From JANXQG01 sp037147235 (GTDB lineage: Bacteria > Planctomycetota > Planctomycetia > Pirellulales > Thermoguttaceae): DNA of 5,159 bases. The notes under the pieces were generated by a model. That model did no database searches and was not told the origin of the DNA. It worked only from the letters and a program-made list of their open reading frames with translations. Positions 1-5,159 of this stretch are shown in pieces. Both the position numbers and the translations under genes were made by a program. The DNA lies in assembly GCA_037147235.1 (NCBI GenBank), contig JBAWVO010000398.1:1-5159 (forward strand). Direction: 5' to 3'. Positions within the stretch are counted from its first letter, which is position 1. Every line of letters starts with the position of its first letter.

Positions 1-8
1 TTAAACCA

Positions 9-1778
9 TCAGGAGGCCAGAGTCAGTTTTAACAATACACGGGACATCCCCGATTCCTTGGTCACGCGAGCTGCACAGCGTGGCCCAAAACTTGGGTCGT
101 CTAAAATGGATTTAATCGCTAAGTCTACAGAGGCGCGTGACGAGTCAATCCCCCCTTCTTTCTTGAATTGCGGATAAGTCGTCGTCAGCATCGTGCATAC
201 ATTCGGATCCACGAATGGCTCTAGTTGCTTGACCATTTCCGTAAGCGGGTGCAATCCAGTCGAAACAGCACCCTGTGCGACCTTATCGATAATATTTGCG
301 AAGAATGTCATATTAAAGAACAATGGGAGCGGTGCTGCTCGCCCTTGAGGCTTGTGAACGTCATACTTCGGATCAACAAACTTCCACCAGGCAATGAGAC
401 CTCGATGAAGCTGTTCCGGCTTCGGAGCAAAATGGCCCGCTCTAACGAGCAACATAAACGCATCGAGCCCCAAAGAACGGCTGTAACCAATTACCAGCGA
501 CGCGACCTTGCCTCGCTTCAAAACGTCGGTTAACAATCGCGCGTCGTCCGAATCAGGCAACGAGCTCAAGTCCAGCAACTTTTCCTTCGCATTTTGGTCT
601 CGTAACGGAACACCCGGAAAATCAACAAGTTCGGCACTTTTCATAAAGCGGCTAAAGTCCGAAGATTGATTTTCTCCGCCCTGATATTTCTGCGAACGGA
701 GTGGAATAATCAACTCTCTCACAAGGCCCTGCAACAATCCAAAGTCATCGTCTTTTTCGAGCAGCTTCATCTGGGGGAAATTAGTGCCAACCACGGCATT
801 ACAACCACGATCTTCCCACGAAAGATGCCGAATAACATCCTTGATTCGCCGAGCGCCTTTTGGAAGTAATTCCTCGTTGCCCGTGGCTCGAAATATTCGA
901 TATGACTCGATATTGACTAGTGTTGCGGCAACTTCCATGCTGCAATAAAGGCACGCATTAGGCAGCTTCTCACGAACCTTCATCAAGCGTTCGTAAAGTC
1001 GGGTTAAAGAGGCTTGCCCACCCCAAAGAAGTTTAGCGGCAAAATCCCAAACCTTGCTCTTGTCGGAAAGCAAAAATCTCGACTCGATAACCCGGTTCGA
1101 GAGGGAGCTCCATTTGCCCCCGGCGTCCAATCCAGTAAATCGCTCGTCTCTGGCTTCAATAAGCATACCGATGATATCGGTAACTTCGTGCAATTGTTCA
1201 AAGGCTTGGCGGTCAACGCGAAGAAAAGGTCCAGAGGTTTTTTCCAACAGTTCTTCTAGCCGCTCCACCGTCCAGTTGTCTTCGCGCTGGCACTCAGAAA
1301 GATAACCAGCACTTATTGCATGCATCAACTGTGAAGGGTTGAGAAGTCGCAATTCAACAGGGAAGTCGTGAAACGGCACTTCGCTATCTTCACGCAATAC
1401 AAAGCGAGAAACACATCCGGACGCGTCGGCTCCAACATTATGGGGGTTAAAGACTATGACTTCGGATGGCAGCTCATCCCGACTAGAGAACAGCGTGGGC
1501 GAGCTCCAATGGAGAGACCCACCTTTTCCGCTAGTATCTGCTCCTTGATCAACAAACTGTGATATGAGGGTTGACTTACCGCTTTGTGATGGCCCCCAAA
1601 GGCCTAGGCTGGCTTTCTTTTGAAACCGGCCATTTTCGATCGATCGTAGCAGGTCGCGGCGTTGGTATAAGTTCTTTAACCAAACCGGCGAGATCGCATA
1701 CGCACCCTGGCGAGCAATGCCGTGCTTCCAGTACCATTCAACAATTGCCTCGGCGGCGGTCAGGCCAACGTCAGTCAT
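9..1778 (-). CDS. SrfC-like putative virulence factor (dynamin-like P-loop NTPase), short form
   Basis: Probable SrfC-family protein, 589 aa from the ATG at 1778; the frame is open to a TTG at 1835 (608 aa). Seen, numbered from the ATG: Walker A GPSQSGKS (62-69); NPHNVGADASGCVSRF (111-126), like the family's NP-x-TGxVTRF stretch; PVELRLLNPSQL (140-151); FGLLQGLVRELIIPLR (346-361); switch-II-like DFPG (386-389), then RGKVASL (422-428) and PLFFNMTFFA (485-494). This motif order is what I know from SrfC proteins; their biochemistry is poorly established, and GTP binding is an inference. The place where relatives carry a G4-type TKxD reads TFFA. The protein ends soon after, whereas family members usually continue a good deal further. 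No signal peptide or membrane helix is evident, so it is probably cytoplasmic. There is no SrfB-like gene upstream; a partner could lie beyond base 1. The family call is fairly sure, the function is not. Confidence 0.8.
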   Translation of the reverse strand: MTDVGLTAAEAIVEWYWKHGIARQGAYAISPVWLKNLYQRRDLLRSIENGRFQKKASLGLWGPSQSGKSTLISQFVDQGADTSGKGGSLHWSSPTLFSSRDELPSEVIVFNPHNVGADASGCVSRFVLREDSEVPFHDFPVELRLLNPSQLMHAISAGYLSECQREDNWTVERLEELLEKTSGPFLRVDRQAFEQLHEVTDIIGMLIEARDERFTGLDAGGKWSSLSNRVIESRFLLSDKSKVWDFAAKLLWGGQASLTRLYERLMKVREKLPNACLYCSMEVAATLVNIESYRIFRATGNEELLPKGARRIKDVIRHLSWEDRGCNAVVGTNFPQMKLLEKDDDFGLLQGLVRELIIPLRSQKYQGGENQSSDFSRFMKSAELVDFPGVPLRDQNAKEKLLDLSSLPDSDDARLLTDVLKRGKVASLVIGYSRSLGLDAFMLLVRAGHFAPKPEQLHRGLIAWWKFVDPKYDVHKPQGRAAPLPLFFNMTFFANIIDKVAQGAVSTGLHPLTEMVKQLEPFVDPNVCTMLTTTYPQFKKEGGIDSSRASVDLAIKSILDDPSFGPRCAARVTKESGMSRVLLKLTLAS

Positions 1779-1791
1779 ATGTTTATGCCTC
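1776..1791 (-). promoter_or_regulatory. Ribosome binding site favouring the ATG at 1778
   Basis: On the minus strand GAGG (1788-1791) sits 9 bases before the ATG at 1776-1778. The upstream alternative TTG (1833-1835) has only a weak GAAAG-type match before it. The first 19 residues of the long form are rich in His, Arg and Cys and show none of the family's motifs. I therefore prefer the ATG. Confidence 0.55.
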
Positions 1792-1842
1792 AATGCTGCG
1801 TCGCAGTGGTGGTCTCTGATCTGAGCGGACGACAAGCGGAAT

Positions 1843-1856
1843 ATTCTTTCAAGAAT
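1843..1856. repeat. 14-base inverted repeat upstream of the SrfC-like gene
   Basis: ATTCTT-TC-AAGAAT, six-base perfect arms around a two-base centre, 65 bases upstream of the preferred ATG. It lies where an operator or 5' leader structure could act, but no regulator is identifiable and a repeat this short can arise by chance. Confidence 0.3.
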
Positions 1857-2102
1857 CAGAACTTTTGGTTTTGATCATCGAGAGACAAGGCGAAGTCGAC
1901 AAAAAATCTTATCGCGGTGTCCGAGTCAGCCTAAAATTTAATCACCAAAAGCAACCCACCCAATAGGTGTAAGACTGCACTTCATGGTCGGGCCGCAAGA
2001 ATCTCCAGACTATCACGAATGAAGATACTCTGTCAATGGTCCCGGCAGTAATTCCTGGCGAATGTGAATATTTCATCTAAAAGAGGGGGGCCATGGCAGG
2101 CT

Positions 2103-2131
2103 GAAAAGAGTGTCGGCCGCATCGGCCGACA
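2103..2131 (-). terminator. Possible intrinsic terminator hairpin
   Basis: TGTCGGCCG (2111-2119) and CGGCCGACA (2123-2131) are perfect 9-base arms around the three-base centre CAT. Read on the minus strand, the stem is followed by CTCTTTTC, a modest T-rich tail. It could end minus-strand transcription from the 510-aa gene before the SrfC-like gene. The tail is weak and the hairpin is about 530 bp past the stop codon, so it may instead belong to a dispersed palindromic repeat. Confidence 0.4.
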
Positions 2132-2349
2132 AGCTCGGTGAATGGGGTTGCCAAGACTGTTGATTTGAACAGAAGTGCCCCAGCCCGCCCCACATTTCCA
2201 CTCATACCCCCCACCAATGAGTAGAGAGAGTAATCCAGTTTCGGGTCCTGATCGCTCACCGGACACCGAACCCAACGGATGTGTTAAGCGTTCCGGCCGC
2301 AGCCCCAAGAGAGCCTGAGAGTTCGGGTAAAAACCTGTTCATCTTACTT

Positions 2350-2368
2350 CTCCTCGGTAGGAGGTTTT
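2350..2368 (+). terminator. Weak terminator-like hairpin with T run
   Basis: CTCCT (2350-2354), loop CGGT, AGGAG (2359-2363), then G and TTTT (2365-2368). The stem is only five pairs, and no plus-strand gene precedes it, so a real role is doubtful. The AAAACCT near 2329-2335 could pair with AGGTTTT at 2362-2368 as a competing fold. Confidence 0.2.
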
Positions 2369-2416
2369 CGATTGCCCGCCGCATTAATGAGCCTGCGGGT
2401 GGCGGCTTCGTTATCT

Positions 2417-2441
2417 CTGTGACGGGGTGCCCGCGTCACAG
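2417..2441. repeat. Hairpin with 8-base perfect arms
   Basis: CTGTGACG (2417-2424) and CGTCACAG (2434-2441) are perfect complements around a nine-base centre that holds a further GGG/CCC match. It covers the last codons of the 2411-2635 frame. It has no T-rich tail on either strand, so it is not an obvious intrinsic terminator; it may mark the edge of the repeated segment that starts at 2432. Confidence 0.5.
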
Positions 2442-2509
2442 TGCCGCTCGTTGTTCTCTTCGTGGAACGCTGCTTCACGAGATACGGGTTCATCATCGCG
2501 GGCCTCGGT
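2432..2509. repeat. 78-base repeat, copy A (pairs with 2926-3003)
   Basis: Aligns without gaps to 2926-3003 inside the 510-aa gene, at 52 of 78 identical bases. The last 31 bases are the best kept (26 of 31). The two copies have the same orientation, lie 494 bp apart, and are read in the same minus-strand codon frame. Confidence 0.6.
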
Positions 2510-2664
2510 AAAGGCCATCAAATAGTCGCGGCAGAAATAATTGGGAATCCTAATTACGTAAATTAGATCGGTGTTCAACACCCCACGCCAGGCTTCTTCT
2601 CTGGGCCTCAATCGCTGAGGTGCCGAATATGCCAAATGGGCCGGGGAAGGTCGCCAGATCGCGT

Positions 2665-4197
2665 CTAGGATGCCAACAGAGGGCTGATAGGGTCATTTGC
2701 CAGGTTTCTCTCCGTCAACTCGGGCCAGAATGATTCAAGCTCCTCTTCTTGACAATACAAGGGCAACTGCTTCACCAGCCAGCGGCTATCGCGGTCACTT
2801 ATCGCATGGCCAGCAACCGACATTGCCGTTTGAATCGCCTTGCTGCCAGGGTTACGGCCCATCTTCGATTTGAGATTCCGAAAGACCGTCTCTGCCTTAC
2901 GCATTAAGCCAACTCGACGATTGCTCGCGTCAAACATGCGTTCATTGTTTGCATGACGAAAAGCCATGGCATGAGATACGCGTTCGGGATCGCGGTCCTC
3001 GGTTATGCGAGCCACGGTCTCCCGATCCGTAGTTATACGCGTCTCGGTCTCCCGATCCTTAGTACCCGGATTGCCTTGCGGATTCCCTCGCCAAGTGCCA
3101 AAGGTGTCGTACAGCCTAGTCCCTGCCGTCGCTTGAAGATACGACCATGCCTGCGTCTCGTTGAAGAGGAACCAAGGCTGAAGCGATGCTGCCCCTGGAA
3201 TGCCGTATTTGGTAAAGCGGGGAACGTGGCCCTTATCGAAGCACCTGCTCATGATCTTCAACCCTTCGATGCGATCCACTGGATATTTATACGATGTGCC
3301 AAAAAGCAGATAGCGAAGGGCTTGATGCGTATCCGCTGGCAGACACAGCAAGTCGTACCCCGAGTATTCGTAACTTTCCAGCGACAAGGATAGGTTACTG
3401 GATTCTCCGATCATGGTAACTTCGGGCGAGAAGGTGTTATTCGTGATGATATTCCGCACGCCATACTCTCGCATTGGCCCGAATTGGTAGAAGATAGCTC
3501 CGCCGTCCAAGCCAAGATCATCGGCGATGCCCCTGGCTTGCTCGCGGTAGAACTCCCTTGTTTTACGCACCTCTCTGCGATCCAGAAACGGACTGCGAAT
3601 GCTATTGCGATAGCACACCCTGGCCAGGACGAGCTTCTTGCCTTTTAGGTTTTCAGGCGAACAAACCCCCGCGGTCAGTTTTCGGTATAGCTTTTGCACG
3701 CTCCTGGCATGGCACCAAGGGCAGAGTTTCGCGTAGCCGCAAGACCTGCCGAAGTCTTTATCGTTAAGCCGCTCGAATAAAGCTCCCCGTGGCATGCAAT
3801 CGTCCATCGCGTCGAGCATGGTTGAAGACTGTTCAGGGTCAGCACTGAAATCCACCGATGTACGCATTCGGCAAAGGAGTTCTTGCTGCATCAATCCCAG
3901 AATGCTGAGCTGATTCGCCTGCCGCCAGAATTGCTTCGGCCAGTCTCTGGGTAACTCAGGAACCCATTGAGGCGGTTGATGGCAGTAACGGCGGAATAAT
4001 CGAGTTCGGAAGTCCCGTAAGGAGGAAGCTAATAGCAGATCGCGTTCCCTATAATCTTGAGGACGATTTCCCATAGCCACCATCCTGCGATCGCCAAATA
4101 ACGGAGCTTGATTGGATATTTCTGGCCAGCACGCGAGATTCGAGGTCTGAAAATCTAGTCCGTTACGTTCGTAGAAAGTATCGTTGAAACCGTTCAT
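2665..4197 (-). CDS. Hypothetical protein with Cys cluster and 10-residue tandem repeat
   Basis: A 510-aa protein I do not recognise. Seen: a Cys cluster CGYAKLCPWCH (153-163, C-x5-C-x2-C-H) that could bind a metal, followed by a basic helix-like stretch; a central mixed segment with GLDGGAIFYQFGP (229-241); a charged tandem repeat (381-410, DRETETRITT and two variants); and a basic, probably helical tail (431-510). There is no signal peptide or membrane helix. Cys clusters of this look occur in some rolling-circle replication proteins and other DNA-binding proteins, but I find no HUH motif or convincing catalytic Tyr, so a replication role is only a guess. The ATG at 4197 has a poor ribosome binding site (AAAAG); ATG at 4074 with AGG nearby is an alternative and would remove 41 residues. 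It is probably transcribed alone from the AT-rich region at its 5' side. The gene itself is well supported by its length. Confidence 0.8.
   Translation of the reverse strand: MNGFNDTFYERNGLDFQTSNLACWPEISNQAPLFGDRRMVAMGNRPQDYRERDLLLASSLRDFRTRLFRRYCHQPPQWVPELPRDWPKQFWRQANQLSILGLMQQELLCRMRTSVDFSADPEQSSTMLDAMDDCMPRGALFERLNDKDFGRSCGYAKLCPWCHARSVQKLYRKLTAGVCSPENLKGKKLVLARVCYRNSIRSPFLDRREVRKTREFYREQARGIADDLGLDGGAIFYQFGPMREYGVRNIITNNTFSPEVTMIGESSNLSLSLESYEYSGYDLLCLPADTHQALRYLLFGTSYKYPVDRIEGLKIMSRCFDKGHVPRFTKYGIPGAASLQPWFLFNETQAWSYLQATAGTRLYDTFGTWRGNPQGNPGTKDRETETRITTDRETVARITEDRDPERVSHAMAFRHANNERMFDASNRRVGLMRKAETVFRNLKSKMGRNPGSKAIQTAMSVAGHAISDRDSRWLVKQLPLYCQEEELESFWPELTERNLANDPISPLLAS
2926..3003. repeat. 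78-base repeat, copy B inside the 510-aa gene
   Basis: The partner of 2432-2509. It encodes residues of the span 399-424 (TEDRDPERVS through NNERMFDA) and overlaps the last unit of the 30-base tandem repeat. Confidence 0.6.
2968..3057 (-). repeat. Three 30-base tandem units encoding a 10-residue repeat
   Basis: Units at 3028-3057, 2998-3027 and 2968-2997 encode DRETETRITT, DRETVARITE and DRDPERVSHA. The first two are identical at 23 of 30 bases; the third is more diverged. The unit is a multiple of three, so copy number can change without breaking the frame. The encoded peptide is highly charged and likely exposed or helical. Confidence 0.7.
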
Positions 4198-4225
4198 GTC
4201 TTTTAGAATTCACCAAAATGGGCCA

Positions 4226-4240
4226 AGTATTCTAGTATTC
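4226..4240. repeat. Direct repeat AGTATTC x2 before the 510-aa gene
   Basis: AGTATTC-T-AGTATTC lies 29-43 bases upstream of the ATG at 4197. On the minus strand it includes TAGAAT, a possible -10 box, but no good -35 hexamer stands 17 bases before it. It could be an operator or part of the promoter. Confidence 0.3.
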
Positions 4241-4467
4241 GGGATAGCTTTGGCGATAATCTTTTGCACTGAGATTCGATACCCAATGTTCAGGTCAAGG
4301 CAAAGTATAGATTCGTGAGTTAGAATTGCCATCGGTAATCGATAGCAAGCTACGACCATAAAGGTCAGCATCGAGGCATTCGCGATCATTTACTGATCAG
4401 TCTCGTGATAAGAATAACATAGCAAATACTAGAAATGAGATCAATAGTCGGTCGAGTAGAAGTATCT

Positions 4468-4595
4468 TGTACAGGCCTATAGGACGAGATGTTCCTTATT
4501 ACTTTAGAGTGAAGGCTACTATATATATATAAGAATATAAAAGGTAGCCTGCAATCTAAAGCTATAAGGAACATCACCGATCGTAGGAGTGTACA
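4468..4595. repeat. Large imperfect inverted repeat with gapless 52-base arms
   Basis: Arms 4468-4519 and 4544-4595 align as reverse complements without a single gap; 39 of 52 positions are Watson-Crick pairs and two more are G-T. The perfect blocks are TGTACA (4468-4473 with 4590-4595), CCTA/TAGG, GATGTTCCTTAT (4488-4499 with 4564-4575), CTTTAGA (4502-4508 with 4555-4561) and AGGCTAC (4513-4519 with 4544-4550). The 24-base centre starts with TA repeats. Pairing stops sharply at TGTACA. It may be a small palindromic or MITE-like element, a structured RNA, or a cruciform site such as an origin. I saw no clear target-site duplication. Confidence 0.75.
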
Positions 4596-4672
4596 GCTTT
4601 TAAGGACCAGTTTTTCCCATAGATTGTTATTGTCTCGAACAGAACAGGTAACGACCTACCAACCTTATACGC

Positions 4673-4717
4673 GAAACCTTTATAGAATCCTCCTGACTCA
4701 TTTTGATTAAAGGTTTC
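4673..4717. repeat. Inverted repeat with 10-base perfect arms
   Basis: GAAACCTTTA (4673-4682) and TAAAGGTTTC (4708-4717) are perfect complements around a 25-base centre. It lies 77 bases past the large inverted repeat. There is no T-run suited to a terminator directly after it, although TTTCTCTC follows on the plus strand. Confidence 0.5.
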
Positions 4718-4824
4718 TCTCACGATCTAAAACCGCAATCTTGTTCTTGTTATGAAAGTTATGACAGCAACTCTCTTTACCGAGTTCTTTAATCCGATAT
4801 TTCAAATAACGTCTATTAAGATCA

Positions 4825-4917
4825 TTACTGCTCATCGAATCCAAGAGAACAGCTCAGGATAGCGTTATCACGGATAACCTGATGCTCACCTGTCGGTAGA
4901 CGAGCTATAACCTTCAT
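4825..4917 (-). CDS. Possible small ORF, 30 aa, with a Shine-Dalgarno-like sequence
   Basis: It runs from the ATG at 4915-4917 to TAA at 4825-4827 and begins MKVIARLPTGEHQ. GGGAGG stands four bases before the ATG, a strong match at slightly short spacing. The peptide has no signal, membrane segment or motif that I recognise. A frame of this length is expected by chance, and a plus-strand frame of similar length overlaps it. It could be a leader or a small regulatory peptide, but only the ribosome binding site argues for it. Confidence 0.2.
   Translation of the reverse strand: MKVIARLPTGEHQVIRDNAILSCSLGFDEQ
4864..4878. repeat. Short inverted repeat GTTATC-ACG-GATAAC
   Basis: Six-base perfect arms around three bases, inside the possible small ORF. 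It has the size and symmetry of an operator half-site pair, but no regulator is known here. Confidence 0.3.
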
Positions 4918-5065
4918 CAGGCCTCCCTAGACGCGATCCCGGGGCGATCTGCTCCCTAAACCCATGGAAGTGCCATTCTTGCACGAAGACGCTTCCAGAG
5001 GGCCTTCCAGGAGCTTGCAGGGCATACTCACGATGGACGCGAATAACGATCCTCACTTGCTAGAT

Positions 5066-5083
5066 CTAATTATCGATAATTAG
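5066..5083. repeat. 18-base perfect palindrome
   Basis: CTAATTATC followed directly by GATAATTAG, perfect over 18 bases and AT-rich inside a more GC-rich stretch. It is symmetrical enough for a dimeric repressor or recombinase site. It also forms the end of a 39-codon plus-strand frame (4964-5083) that has no ribosome binding site. Confidence 0.45.
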
Positions 5084-5159
5084 GTTTCTGTCCCGAAGAA
5101 AGCATTGCGGCGGACCCGGCGCGCTGGACAGTTTTTGGGTAAAGTTAAGGTGTGTTGTT

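Larger units (their letters stand above)
1836..2410. other. Intergenic spacer between the two main genes, no credible gene
   Basis: About 575 bases with no reading frame that has a family motif and a ribosome binding site. Apart from the structures listed separately it holds small inverted repeats: CTTTTGGT (1862-1869) with ACCAAAAG (1944-1951); CTGTT-AACAG at 2157-2172; ACTCAT-ATGAGT at 2200-2222. A purine/pyrimidine-biased patch with C and G runs spans about 2090-2220. The two overlapping minus-strand frames around 2033-2308 run through the hairpin at 2111-2131 and look like by-products of it. The SrfC-like gene's promoter should lie here, but I found no convincing -35/-10 pair. Confidence 0.6.
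2411..2635 (-). pseudogene. Reading frame with a diverged copy of part of the 510-aa protein
   Basis: A 74-codon frame from a TTG at 2635 to TAA at 2411-2413, starting 29 bases past the stop of the 510-aa gene. No good ribosome binding site precedes it; an internal ATG at 2516-2518 would give 35 aa and also lacks one. Its residues 43-68 (starting TEARDDEPVS and including AAF, NNER and DA) match residues 399-424 of the 510-aa protein at 15 of 26 positions in the same reading frame. The rest shows no resemblance that I can see. It may be a decayed gene fragment, a piece left by duplication, or a repeat that happens to be readable. Homology of the short segment is well supported; expression as a protein is not. 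Confidence 0.35.
4198..5159. other. Long AT-rich spacer rich in inverted repeats, no convincing gene
   Basis: About 960 bases with many stops in all frames. From 4198 to about 4920 it is clearly AT-richer than the genes. The last 240 bases are more GC-rich and different in character. Inverted repeats listed separately occur at 4468-4595, 4673-4717, 4864-4878 and 5066-5083. GTTATGA occurs twice at 4749-4755 and 4758-4764. No tRNA, rRNA or CRISPR pattern is visible. The minus-strand promoter of the 510-aa gene should lie at its left edge. Confidence 0.6.

Noticed and set aside
225..1819. Several plus-strand frames of 64-102 codons
   Set aside because: They lie fully opposite the SrfC-like gene, have no recognisable motif, and are expected shadows of a long coding frame.
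2033..2308. Two overlapping minus-strand frames of 91 and 60 codons
   Set aside because: Both run through the 2111-2131 hairpin and C/G-rich patches in different frames, with no ribosome binding site; more likely non-coding or repeat DNA.
2968..3057. CRISPR array
   Set aside because: The 30-base units are contiguous with no unique spacers and form an in-frame peptide repeat.
2953..3393. Plus-strand frame of 146 codons
   Set aside because: It lies opposite the 510-aa gene, its translation is low in recognisable structure, and part of it is the antisense of the tandem repeat.
4386..4577. Minus-strand frame of 63 codons with a hydrophobic start
   Set aside because: It is the translation of AT-rich DNA and of much of the large inverted repeat; the apparent membrane-like residues come from TA repeats.
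4468..4595. Integron attC site or retron-type RNA
   Set aside because: The arms lack the attC core ends, no integrase is present, and no reverse transcriptase gene is in the window.
4752..4862. Plus-strand frame of 36 codons beginning MKVMTATLF
   Set aside because: No ribosome binding site, overlaps the minus-strand small ORF, and a chance length in AT-rich DNA.
4964..5083. Plus-strand frame of 39 codons beginning MEVPFLHED
   Set aside because: No ribosome binding site, and its last codons are simply the 18-base palindrome.

Overview
This 5.2 kb window carries two substantial protein genes, both on the minus strand, separated by about 890 bp of mostly non-coding DNA and followed (upstream of the second gene) by about 960 bp with no convincing gene. 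The lower-coordinate gene (9-1778) encodes a divergent, short member of the SrfC family (putative virulence factor, dynamin-like P-loop protein). The other (2665-4197) encodes a 510-residue protein I do not recognise, with a compact Cys cluster and a 10-residue tandem repeat. Base composition is mixed, genes have long spacers, and the coding style is typically bacterial. A member of Planctomycetota (Rhodopirellula-like) is my best guess, from SrfC-like genes being known there and from the general look of the unknown protein. That is an inference, not a demonstration.

Layout. 1-1778: SrfC-like gene; every minus-strand frame is closed by base 1, so the C-terminal part usual in the family is absent. 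1779-2664: spacer with an upstream palindrome, a strong GC-rich hairpin (2111-2131) that may terminate minus-strand transcription, a second hairpin (2417-2441), and a short reading frame (2411-2635). Part of that frame is a diverged copy, in the same frame, of residues 399-424 of the unknown protein. 2665-4197: the unknown protein. 4198-5159: AT-rich spacer dominated by a gapless imperfect inverted repeat with 52-base arms (4468-4595), a second inverted repeat with 10-base arms (4673-4717), an 18-base perfect palindrome (5066-5083), and at most a 30-codon small ORF.

The two main genes do not look like one operon: about 890 bp and a possible terminator lie between them. The usual SrfA/SrfB partners are not next to the SrfC-like gene on its upstream side; any partner would have to lie beyond base 1. 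The most unusual items are the long inverted repeat at 4468-4595 and the coding repeat shared between the unknown gene and its downstream spacer. I do not see a demonstrable new multi-gene system here.
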